Source: an uncultured Maricaulis sp.
Lineage (GTDB): Bacteria; Pseudomonadota; Alphaproteobacteria; Caulobacterales; Maricaulaceae
Reading direction: 5' to 3'
Length of the DNA stretch: 64,000 nt
NCBI RefSeq assembly: GCF_947259345.1
Contig: NZ_CAMYLS010000010.1
Coordinates: 1 to 64,000, forward strand
Position 1 is the first letter of the stretch; each line of letters begins with the position of its first letter. The notes below the pieces were generated by a model. That model searched no databases. It was not told where the DNA came from and worked only from the letters and a program-made list of their open reading frames with translations. Positions 45,573 through 55,962 of this stretch are shown piece after piece. The position numbers and the translations under genes are program-made.

Positions 45573-46058
45573 CTAGTCCGGTTGCTGTGGCAGCAAGGCG
45601 CGCACCATTCCGCCATCCCGGCCTCCCGGCCAGCTCATGGTGTCGAACGGGTCGTCGCCGGCTTGTCCGGTCGCGATCAGGTGAGCGGCATAGAGATGGG
45701 CCGAACGCGTCCCGGACCGGCAATGCATGACAACGGGGCCGTCGGTCTCCTCCAGCAGGGCTGCGAGCTGTGTGGTCAGTGCCGGGTCTGCCCCGGAAGC
45801 GCCGCCGATCGGCATTTCGACATAGCGCATGCCGCGTGCTTCGACCGCCGCGGACAGGTCGAAGGGCAAGCTGGCTGTCTCCTCCCGGGTGCGTGAATTG
45901 ATCACCATCCGGGCGCCTTCGGCCGCCCAGGCGTCGAGATCAGCTTCGCTGGGCTGGCTGGCCAGCCAGACCGTTTCATGGCGAGCCACAATGGCGCTGT
46001 CATCCTGCAGGGTCATGGTCACTCCGATTAGGCTGAGAAAGGCAATGAACAGGGACAT
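45573..46058 (-). CDS. DUF442 / beta-lactamase hydrolase-like phosphatase-fold protein
   Basis: 161-aa protein, phosphatase-like fold of the TIGR01244/DUF442 family. The catalytic loop is VMHCRSGTRSA (Cys 113); other family motifs are VWLASQPSEADLDAWAAEG, MVINSRTREE and YVEMPIGG. An N-terminal hydrophobic stretch (SLFIAFLSLIGVT) could be a signal or membrane anchor. The start codon shares its A with the stop of the ELM1-like gene (TGATG), showing translational coupling and supporting the longer start. Homologues are linked to sulfide or persulfide metabolism and to antibiotic-hydrolase fusions; no function is proven here. Confidence 0.8.
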   Translation of the reverse strand: MSLFIAFLSLIGVTMTLQDDSAIVARHETVWLASQPSEADLDAWAAEGARMVINSRTREETASLPFDLSAAVEARGMRYVEMPIGGASGADPALTTQLAALLEETDGPVVMHCRSGTRSAHLYAAHLIATGQAGDDPFDTMSWPGGRDGGMVRALLPQQPD

Positions 46059-47014
46059 CAGGCGGCCCTCCCGGTCTGAGACGATGGCTCGACCTGCACG
46101 CGCGCCAGCATCTGATCGGCGACGCGCTGCGTTTCGAGCAGGGGGGTGTAGGTCCAGCGGTCCAGCTCACCCAGATAGGGACGCACGGCGCCACGGGCTT
46201 CAAGATCGGCATGAAGGCGGGCAAACTTGCCGGGCGTTCCGCTGAGCGGCAGGACATAGACCGGGGTGCCGGTCGCGCAGGCTTCGACCAGCATATTGGT
46301 CGATTCCTCGGTCACGAAGATCCAGTCGGCCGCGGCGAGGAAGGCGAAATAGGGATTGGGACCGTCGCCATCAAAATACCAGACCTGGTCCTGGTCGGCG
46401 AAACGTTCGCGGAAGCGGTCCCGGACGCGCTCGGGCGTGCGTCGCGAGACCGTGACCATCAGCGAGAGGTCGCGCGCGAGCAGCGAGTCGAGGCGGGTCT
46501 CCAGGTAATTCGCGGCCGCATTGTCCAGCTTGAAGCGTTTTGAATCGCCGCCGATCAGTACGGCGGCGCGCGGCGAGGCATACGCCTCAAGTTCGCGCGA
46601 AAAGGCTGACTTTGCGGTCGTCAGCATGTCATGGGTCACACGATTGGGCGAACCGATCATGGGGAGCACATTGGCGCCGGTCAGCCGGTCGTGGCGAGGT
46701 GCGATGACAAGGTCGAAATCATTGTGACGGGTCCGCGGATCCTGGACATAGACAAAGACGCAATCGGGAAAGATGCGTCTTTGGCGGCGCGCCAGCGGGA
46801 TGGCCGCCCGACCGCAGCCGATCCAGATGTCCGGCGTGGACTCGGCGGGCAGGGTGACGAAGCCGTCCTTGCGCGCAACAACCCGTTCGATATGCACTGC
46901 GCCCTCGAGACGTGCCTCAAGCGCTTCGGCCAGGCCAAGCGCCTGATTCTCGATGCCGCGGCGGCCATCGGAAACCACCCAGATCGTCATGCCTTCATGT
47001 GCGGTGCCGGTCAT
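46058..47014 (-). CDS. ELM1-like (mitochondrial fission protein family) protein
   Basis: 318-aa protein of the ELM1 family, named for plant mitochondrial fission factors but common in Alphaproteobacteria. Typical segments are IWVVSDGRRGIENQALGLAE, FVYVQDPRTRHNDFDLVIAP, VLIGGDSKRFKLD, VTVSRRTPERVRDRF and FVTEESTNMLVEACATGTPV. It has a two-Rossmann (GT-B-like) layout, so a nucleotide-sugar enzyme is possible; no activity is known in bacteria. The ATG at 47014 starts the family sequence. The next gene is translationally coupled. Confidence 0.85.
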   Translation of the reverse strand: MTGTAHEGMTIWVVSDGRRGIENQALGLAEALEARLEGAVHIERVVARKDGFVTLPAESTPDIWIGCGRAAIPLARRQRRIFPDCVFVYVQDPRTRHNDFDLVIAPRHDRLTGANVLPMIGSPNRVTHDMLTTAKSAFSRELEAYASPRAAVLIGGDSKRFKLDNAAANYLETRLDSLLARDLSLMVTVSRRTPERVRDRFRERFADQDQVWYFDGDGPNPYFAFLAAADWIFVTEESTNMLVEACATGTPVYVLPLSGTPGKFARLHADLEARGAVRPYLGELDRWTYTPLLETQRVADQMLARVQVEPSSQTGRAA

Positions 47015-47062
47015 GGTGCCAGTTAGAATGCGAGCCCCTTCCAGCGTCAAGCGTCCGCTCGC

Positions 47063-47099
47063 TTGACAGGTGGTGTTACGCATGTCACATCATGTGACA
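47063..47099. promoter_or_regulatory. Promoter with BlaI-type operator
   Basis: TTGACA (47063-47068) is a perfect -35 hexamer. About 15 bp later TGTCACAT-C-ATGTGACA (47083-47099) is a perfect palindrome covering the -10 region. Its place 53 bp before the repressor gene suggests autoregulation by the BlaI/MecI-type protein encoded next. The palindrome is close to, not identical with, known BlaI boxes (TACA-N-TGTA). Confidence 0.65.
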
Positions 47100-47151
47100 C
47101 ATGTAGCGTCGGAGCAGGAATGGCTCCGCGTCCGAAGCAGGAAGACCGCGA

Positions 47152-47544
47152 ATGACCGCCACCGCCCCATCCCAGGCTGAACTGGCCATACTCAAGCATT
47201 TGTGGACTGCGGGTCCGCAATCGGCACGCGAGGTCCAGGACCAGATTGCCGCCCCGACGGGTTGGTCCTACTCGACCACGCGCACCTTGCTGGCGCGGAT
47301 GACGGAGAAAGGCCTGGTCGAGCGTCAGGGCGTGCATGGCCTGTCCGTCTTCAAGGCGCGGGTCGAGAAAGTTACCCTGATGGGACGGCTCATCCGCGAC
47401 TTTGCCGCCAATGTCCTCGACATGGATGGCCCGCTGCCGGCCACGACTTTCGCCAATAGCCGCCTCTTCTCCGATGAGGAAGCCGAGGCGCTGACCCGTC
47501 TTTTGGAGACCAGCGGCGAGGATGACTCGGGAGATCGGTCATGA
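47152..47544 (+). CDS. BlaI/MecI-family transcriptional repressor
   Basis: 130-aa winged-helix repressor: AELAILKHLWTAGPQSAREV, GWSYSTTRTLLARMTEKGLV, then a dimerisation tail LMGRLIRDFAANVLDMDGPL. The cleavage-prone Asn-Phe of staphylococcal BlaI is not obvious. In the classical system the partner BlaR1 protease senses beta-lactam and inactivates the repressor. Here the next gene is M56-type and overlaps by 4 nt (ATGA), so the pair is a complete sensor-repressor unit. The palindrome upstream is the probable operator. Confidence 0.9.
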   Translation: MTATAPSQAELAILKHLWTAGPQSAREVQDQIAAPTGWSYSTTRTLLARMTEKGLVERQGVHGLSVFKARVEKVTLMGRLIRDFAANVLDMDGPLPATTFANSRLFSDEEAEALTRLLETSGEDDSGDRS

Positions 47545-49547
47545 CCGGCTTGATGGATGCGCTTTTCGTGGGCGCCGCCCTGTCCCTGCTTTCGGGCCTG
47601 TTGGCGCTGATATTCGCCGACTGGCAAACCCGCCGCGGACGGACCGGAACCCGGCTCTGGCGCGCCGCTCGCTGGGCAGCCCTGGCGCCGCTCGTGCTAG
47701 CGCCGATCATCTATTTCATTCCCGAATCCACTATCGCGCCGATGCATGCGCCGCTGCCGGACGGACCGGCGACGTTCGGACCGGCCTTGGCAGTCGCCGA
47801 CGCGCCTTTCGATCCGCTGGCCGCGTTGATGGGGATGGATTGGGCGCGGGTCCTGGTCGCGCTTTATGGCCTCGGCCTCGTCGTGGCGCTTGGCAGGGCT
47901 GCCTTGCGTCATATGCGGCGGGCCAGCCTCGTTGCTGGCAGCCGTCCGGCCCCGGACATGGCCCAGGATTACCTGTCCATTCTGGCCTCGCGTGTTGGTG
48001 TGGAGACACCGGACTTCCGGCTGCGCGACGGCTTGGCGTCGCCGATCCTGACCGGTTGGTCGCCCATCATTCTCGCCGATCCCGGCCTGCTCGATGACAC
48101 CGCCGCCAGCCGCTACGCGCTGACCCATGAACTGGTTCACCATCGCCGCGGCGATGAGCAGGACCGGCTGCTCGGTGCAGCCCTGATGGTCGGGCTCTGG
48201 TTCCATTGGCCGCTGCGCCGCATCGAGCGTGAATTGCATGAAGCTCGCGAGATCGATTGTGACGCGGAAAGTCTGGAAGCGCTGGGGGGCGCAGAGCGGA
48301 AGCCCTATGCGGCGACGCTGATCACCATGATGCGGAGCCCGGCCCAACTGGTGTCGGCCTTCGGTCCCGATGACAGGAGACATCGAGAAATGCGTATCAA
48401 AGCCATCCTTTCTGGCCGCTCGGCCCGCCCGTCCTCGCGCCTGGTTGCCGTCCTTTTGGCCGGTGTGTCGGTTCTACCCGTCGCCTGCGCCCAGGCGGCG
48501 CTGACCGATCGCACCCAGCTGGCCGTCGATCTGAACAATCCGGGCGACAATCATGTCGTGCGCTTCCACGCAGCGCCGCATGGCGAGGCCAATGCTGATG
48601 GTGATCATGAGCTCCATTTCAGCGACGAGCTCCACGAAGAGCACGCCTTTGGTCCGGACACCGACCTGCATGAACATGACGGCGCTGATGGTCACAGGGT
48701 CTTTCGCACGGAAGATGGTCGCACCATCATTTTCGACGAGGCCGAGCTGGACGAGGATGGCAATCTGGAAATGCCGTTCGGCGATGCGGATGGCAATGTG
48801 ATGTTCATTCCCGAAGCGGGGGAGGGTGAAGTCGTCTTCTTCTCGGAGGATGACAGTGAGGGGCGCGAATTCGCTTTCACCGACGCGGCCGGCAATACGG
48901 TTCGCTTCGACGGCGATTACGCGGTCGAATGGCGCTCCGAAGACGGTAATTACGCCCTGCGTGAAGCGCCGGAGGCCCCGGAGGCGGTAGAGCCAACAAC
49001 TGAGCCCGCGCCGCACGCCGATGGACACGAGCCTGTGCCTGCTGCCTCACCGGCTCCGGAAGCTGTCCCGTCCGCTGAAACCGAGCCCAAGCCCTCAGAT
49101 GCGCCGCGCGCGCTGCGCCGCGTCGAGCCGCCGGCACGCGCCGCTTTCACCCATCCTGTAGCCGAGGGACGCGTGACCTCGCATTTCGGCAATCGTCCGG
49201 CTCGTCCGGCCGGCGCTCCTGTCTTCCATGGCGGTACCGATATCGCAGCCGCGAGCGGTACGCCGGTCTGGGCGCCCCAGGATGGCGCGGTGATCCATGC
49301 CGAAATGGGCTTCAACGGCTCGGACCGCTGGGGCAATACGGTTGTCATTCAGCATGCCGATGGCTGGCAGACCATCTATGCCCATCTCGACAGTATCGAA
49401 GTTGAGGTCGGCGATACGCTGGTCGCCGGAAATCAGTTGGGGACGGTCGGCACGACGGGTGCCTCGACCGGTCCGCATGTGCATGTCGAGCTGCGCTACA
49501 ATGGCGAACGCGTCGATCCGGCAAGCCGGCTGACCGGTCTCCGCTAG
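47541..49547 (+). CDS. M56 (BlaR1-like) membrane protease fused to an M23 peptidoglycan hydrolase
   Basis: 668-aa fusion. Residues 1-340: membrane part with helices near 5-25, 45-62, 100-120 and 300-320, and a cytoplasmic M56 metalloprotease HELVHH at 196-201 with EIDCDAE as the third-ligand region. Residues 340-530: acidic, Asp/Glu/His-rich linker (LHFSDELHEEHAFGPDTDLH, Pro/Glu stretch). Residues 535-668: LytM/M23 endopeptidase with the zinc ligands His 563 (VFHGGTDIAAAS) and the H-x-H at 646/648 (GPHVHVELRYN). Ordinary BlaR1 ends in a penicillin-binding sensor, not a wall hydrolase. It could sense or remodel wall material and switch off the BlaI repressor encoded just before it; that is inference. 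Confidence 0.88.
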   Translation: MTGLMDALFVGAALSLLSGLLALIFADWQTRRGRTGTRLWRAARWAALAPLVLAPIIYFIPESTIAPMHAPLPDGPATFGPALAVADAPFDPLAALMGMDWARVLVALYGLGLVVALGRAALRHMRRASLVAGSRPAPDMAQDYLSILASRVGVETPDFRLRDGLASPILTGWSPIILADPGLLDDTAASRYALTHELVHHRRGDEQDRLLGAALMVGLWFHWPLRRIERELHEAREIDCDAESLEALGGAERKPYAATLITMMRSPAQLVSAFGPDDRRHREMRIKAILSGRSARPSSRLVAVLLAGVSVLPVACAQAALTDRTQLAVDLNNPGDNHVVRFHAAPHGEANADGDHELHFSDELHEEHAFGPDTDLHEHDGADGHRVFRTEDGRTIIFDEAELDEDGNLEMPFGDADGNVMFIPEAGEGEVVFFSEDDSEGREFAFTDAAGNTVRFDGDYAVEWRSEDGNYALREAPEAPEAVEPTTEPAPHADGHEPVPAASPAPEAVPSAETEPKPSDAPRALRRVEPPARAAFTHPVAEGRVTSHFGNRPARPAGAPVFHGGTDIAAASGTPVWAPQDGAVIHAEMGFNGSDRWGNTVVIQHADGWQTIYAHLDSIEVEVGDTLVAGNQLGTVGTTGASTGPHVHVELRYNGERVDPASRLTGLR

Positions 49548-49570
49548 ACGCGACCGGCTCGGTTGGTTTC

Positions 49571-49602
49571 AAAAGGGGCGGCCTGCGGACCGCCCCTTTT
49601 TT
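49571..49602 (+). terminator. Rho-independent terminator of the BlaI/M56-M23 operon
   Basis: AAAAGGGGCGG pairs with CCGCCCCTTTT around an eight-base loop, followed by TT. Because of the flanking A and T runs it could work on both strands. Confidence 0.9.
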
Positions 49603-49697
49603 GCGTCGGCGACTGGGGCTTCGACTTGCGGGTATGGCACTGATCATCCCATCATCCCTGCCATCACAAACACAAACCAGATTTTCAACGGTCGGGG

Positions 49698-50873
49698 ATG
49701 ACAATGGCAGAACGTGAATTCGATATCGTGGTGTATGGGGCGACCGGCTTTACCGGGCGACTCGTGGCCGAGTATCTCGCCGCCGAGCATGCTTCGGTCC
49801 ATTGGGCCATGGCGGGCCGCTCCGAGGCCAAGCTGGCCGAAGTGCGCGATCTGATCGGTGCGCCGTCCGATACACCTCTCCTGGTGGCCGACAGTTCCGA
49901 TCCCGCCTCACTGGACGCCCTGGCGTCGAAGACCCGCGCCGTGATCACGACGGTCGGGCCCTACCAGCTCTATGGCGAGCCGCTTGTCGCCGCCTGTGTG
50001 AAGGCGGGTACCGATTATGTCGACCTGTGCGGTGAGCCGGCCTGGATGCATGACATCATCGCCGATTACGACAAGCCGGCGCGAGAGAGCGGCGCCCGGA
50101 TCGTGCTGTCCTGCGGCTTTGATTCCATCCCCTTCGACCTCGGCGTCTATCACCTGCAACAGGCCGCGATCGCAAAGAGCGGTGCGCCGATCAGCCGGGT
50201 GAAGGGCCGCGTCCGCAAGATGAAGGGCACGTTCTCGGGCGGCACGGCGGCGAGCTTTGCCGAGACCATGAAACGGGCCGGCAAACAACCGGAAATCATC
50301 GACTGGCTGAAAAACCCTTTCTCCCTGGTGCCGGGTTTTGACGGTCCGGAGCAGCCTTCCGGTGCAAAGGTCATCTTCGAGGATGATCTCAATTCCTGGT
50401 CCGCCCCCTTCATCATGGCGACGATCAACACCAAGAATATCCACCGCTCCAACGCCTTGCTGGATCACCGCTATGGCAAGGACTTCGCCTATGACGAGAT
50501 GTTCCTGACCGGGCCGGGCGAGCAGGGCGAGGGCTTTGCCAAGATGATCGCCAATGACAAGTCGATGTCGGAAAACCCGCCCAAGCCGGGCGAGGGGCCG
50601 TCCAAGGAAGAGCGCGAGACCGGCTTTTACGATGTCATGTTCACCGGCCTCACCAAGGACGGCGAGCGCATGACCTCCAGCGTCTCCGGCCAGCGTGACC
50701 CGGGCTACGGCTCGACCTCCCGCATGATTGCCGAGGCCGGGCTGTGCCTGGCGTTCGATGTAGATCGCGACGCCACGCCGGGCGGCGTCTACACTACCGC
50801 CCCGGCCATGGGCGACGCCCTGATCAAGCGCCTGCAAAAGCATGCGGGTTTGACGTTTGCGATCGAGGGGTAG
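49698..50873 (+). CDS. Saccharopine dehydrogenase-like / trans-acting enoyl reductase family protein
   Basis: 391-aa protein with an N-terminal Rossmann fold (FDIVVYGATGFTGRLVAEYL) and family segments AMAGRSEAKLAEVRDLIG, VITTVGPYQLYGEPLVAACV, GTDYVDLCGEPAWM, IVLSCGFDSIPFDLGVYHLQ and GTFSGGTAASFAETMKRA. Members in mycobacteria are trans-acting enoyl reductases of lipid synthesis; in other bacteria the role is open. A second ATG, MAEREF, follows six bases after the first and could be the start. Monocistronic with a terminator. Confidence 0.85.
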   Translation: MTMAEREFDIVVYGATGFTGRLVAEYLAAEHASVHWAMAGRSEAKLAEVRDLIGAPSDTPLLVADSSDPASLDALASKTRAVITTVGPYQLYGEPLVAACVKAGTDYVDLCGEPAWMHDIIADYDKPARESGARIVLSCGFDSIPFDLGVYHLQQAAIAKSGAPISRVKGRVRKMKGTFSGGTAASFAETMKRAGKQPEIIDWLKNPFSLVPGFDGPEQPSGAKVIFEDDLNSWSAPFIMATINTKNIHRSNALLDHRYGKDFAYDEMFLTGPGEQGEGFAKMIANDKSMSENPPKPGEGPSKEERETGFYDVMFTGLTKDGERMTSSVSGQRDPGYGSTSRMIAEAGLCLAFDVDRDATPGGVYTTAPAMGDALIKRLQKHAGLTFAIEG

Positions 50874-50883
50874 GGGACAATGC

Positions 50884-50914
50884 AAAACGGCCGGAGCGTG
50901 AACTCCGGCCGTTT
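50884..50914. terminator. Bidirectional Rho-independent terminator between convergent genes
   Basis: AAAACGGCCGGAG pairs with CTCCGGCCGTTTT (13 bp) around a short loop. A and T runs on both sides allow it to end the plus-strand gene upstream and the minus-strand greA gene downstream. Confidence 0.9.
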
Positions 50915-50942
50915 TCTGTCTGCATCGTTGGCGGCCGGAAAC

Positions 50943-51416
50943 CTACCCCCAGCTCACCGACATGATCTCATAGCTCTTGAGACCACCGGGCGCGTTGACC
51001 TCGGCGACATCGCCGACTTCCTTGTTGATCAGGGAGCGCGCGATCGGGGAAGAGATGGAAATCTTGCCCGATTTCACGTCCGCCTCGTCATCGCCGACAA
51101 TCTGGTAGGTGGATTCCTGCTCGGTATCCTCGTCCAGCACGGTCACCGTGGCGCCGAATTTCACGGTGTCGCCCGACATCTTGGAGATGTCGATGACCTG
51201 GGCCCGGGCGAGCTTGTCCTCAAGCTCCTGCACCCGGCCCTCAATCCAGCCCTGGCGTTCCTTGGCGGCATGGTATTCGGCGTTCTCCGAAAGATCGCCA
51301 TGCTCGCGCGCCTCCGAAATCGCCGCAATCACGGCCGGGCGTTCGATCGTCTTGAGACGTTTCAGTTCTTCGTCGAGGGCGATTTGCCCGGCGACGGTCA
51401 TCGGGATCTTGTTCAT
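50943..51416 (-). CDS. greA: Transcription elongation factor GreA
   Basis: 157-aa factor that enters the RNA polymerase secondary channel and rescues backtracked complexes by inducing transcript cleavage. The coiled coil carries the acidic tip loop in [20 protein letters not shown] (the DLSENAEY motif). The C-terminal domain has [20 protein letters not shown] and [16 protein letters not shown]. Length and sequence are standard. It is read in the same direction as carB and starts 55 bp after that gene's stop. Confidence 0.97.
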   Translation of the reverse strand: MNKIPMTVAGQIALDEELKRLKTIERPAVIAAISEAREHGDLSENAEYHAAKERQGWIEGRVQELEDKLARAQVIDISKMSGDTVKFGATVTVLDEDTEQESTYQIVGDDEADVKSGKISISSPIARSLINKEVGDVAEVNAPGGLKSYEIMSVSWG

Positions 51417-51471
51417 GCGACCACTTATCTTCGGGAAAGAGGAGACAGGCTAGCCTCCGCTTTATTGACCA

Positions 51472-54729
<3,258 letters not shown>

Positions 54730-54965
54730 GGGCGTGGCCTTCTTTTCCCGTGTCGCGTGTCAAGCGCGCGCGCTCGTCGCGACCCTCCGGGGACGGAGTG
54801 CCGTGCGAGCGATCAGTTTTGGTGCTGAAGCGGGTACCTATCGCGGAATCGGCGCGATGGCGAGGGGTAAACTGTGAGAATTGGTGCTTTCTCGACAAGT
54901 TATTGAAACTGCCCGACTTCACCAGCTCATATTTCATGGTGGCGGCGCGGTGCCGGGGCGGAGTG

Positions 54966-55098
54966 TGTGTCGGCAATCGGAGTGGTGCGCTCTCTCCCGC
55001 CCCGGCGTGAGGGTGGGGCGGATGACAGGGCCAAACGTCAGGTTCCGCGACGGCTGGGGGTTGGGTTGATCACGGTGACGCGTCCGATTGCCGACACA
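54966..55098. repeat. 133-bp segment bounded by 16-bp perfect inverted repeats
   Basis: TGTGTCGGCAATCGGA (54966-54981) and TCCGATTGCCGACACA (55083-55098) are exact reverse complements. The 101-bp interior has no coding potential. This is compatible with a small non-autonomous element (MITE-like), but no target-site duplication is evident. Confidence 0.5.
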
Positions 55099-55131
55099 TG
55101 ACGATTCAACTAATATCAGAAAAAATTCAAG

Positions 55132-55142
55132 TTAAACTTTAA
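55132..55142. promoter_or_regulatory. Short palindrome upstream of the DUF2975/Xre operon
   Basis: TTAAA-C-TTTAA, 18 bp before the ATG, could be an operator for the Xre-type repressor made by the second gene. Short and AT-rich, so the evidence is weak. Confidence 0.3.
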
Positions 55143-55159
55143 TTCAGGATCTGCGCATC

Positions 55160-55729
55160 ATGTCGGCCAGCGAGTCCGCTCCCCGCCCTTCCGACCATCA
55201 TATCCGTCGCCTCAGCCGCTTTCTGGTCTGGGGGGTAAGCCTGGCTGCCATGCTGCAATTGCCTGTCGTCTGGTGGATGTGGCTCTTCCCGGTGACGTCG
55301 GACCTCGTCACCAGCCCGGTTCCCGGCAACGGGTTTGGCGGCGGCGACCTGTCATGGTTCATCCTGCCCGTGCGGCTGGGCGCTGCCGGCCTGGCCTCCA
55401 TCGGCGCGTTGATCACGATTTATGGTTTCTACCATTTGCGCAGCCTCTTCCGGGAGGCCGCGAGGGGCGCCTACTTCTCCGGCGCGGCCGTGACCGGTTT
55501 CCGGCAGTTTGCACTGGCCAGCCTGGTCGGAGCGCTCTGGGACCCGGCCGAGCATGCGCTGATGGGCGTCTATCTCACGGTCGCCAATCCCAATGTCCCC
55601 AACGCGCTGGAAATCTCGTTGGGGTCGGGCAATCTGGGCGCCATCGGCGCAGCGCTGGTTTTCTTCCTGATTGCCTTCATCCTTGCCGAGGGCCGCAAGC
55701 GCACTGAGGAATTGGAGCTGATCCTGTGA
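55160..55729 (+). CDS. DUF2975 four-helix membrane protein
   Basis: 189-aa integral membrane protein with four hydrophobic segments (FLVWGVSLAAMLQLPVVWWM, LGAAGLASIGALITIYGFYH, FALASLVGALWDPAEHALMG, LGAIGAALVFFLIAFILAEG). DUF2975 proteins are almost always followed by a small Xre-type regulator, as here, and the pair may form a simple membrane-linked switch. The stop overlaps the GTG of the regulator by 4 nt. Confidence 0.8.
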   Translation: MSASESAPRPSDHHIRRLSRFLVWGVSLAAMLQLPVVWWMWLFPVTSDLVTSPVPGNGFGGGDLSWFILPVRLGAAGLASIGALITIYGFYHLRSLFREAARGAYFSGAAVTGFRQFALASLVGALWDPAEHALMGVYLTVANPNVPNALEISLGSGNLGAIGAALVFFLIAFILAEGRKRTEELELIL

Positions 55730-55962
55730 GTGAACAGGACACGCCGCCAGGCGAGATCATTGTCCATCTCGACGTCCTGCTGGCGCGACGCAAGATTCGC
55801 TCGAAAGAGCTTGCCGAGCAGGTTGGCGTCTCCGAACAGGCACTGTCCATGATCAAGACCGGCAAGATCAAGGGCATTCGTTTCTCCACCCTGATTGCCC
55901 TGTGCGACGCGCTCGAGTGTCAGCCCGGCGAGCTGTTCGAGTTTCGTCGCTCCGGTCAGTAG
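55726..55962 (+). CDS. Small Xre/Cro-type transcriptional regulator (YozG-like)
   Basis: 78-aa helix-turn-helix protein: IIVHLDVLLARRKIRSKELA, EQVGVSEQALSMIKTGKIKG, IRFSTLIALCDALECQPGEL. This is the HTH_26/YozG pattern of regulators always paired with a DUF2975 protein. GTG start overlapping the previous stop (GTGA). Its 3' end overlaps the convergent subtilase gene by 7 nt. Confidence 0.88.
   Translation: MSEQDTPPGEIIVHLDVLLARRKIRSKELAEQVGVSEQALSMIKTGKIKGIRFSTLIALCDALECQPGELFEFRRSGQ

Larger units (their letters stand above)
54730..55159. other. 430-bp intergenic region between carB and the DUF2975 gene
   Basis: No gene is convincing here. It contains a long-range 16-bp inverted repeat (54966-54981 with 55083-55098) and, close to the DUF2975 start, an AT-rich stretch with the palindrome at 55132-55142. 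Promoters for carB (minus) and the DUF2975 operon (plus) must both lie in it. Open frames in the region (for example 54750-55010) have no ribosome site and overlap both the carB leader and the repeat. Confidence 0.5.

Noticed and set aside
54750-55010. 86-codon frame upstream of DUF2975
   Set aside because: Overlaps the carB leader and an inverted repeat; no ribosome site.
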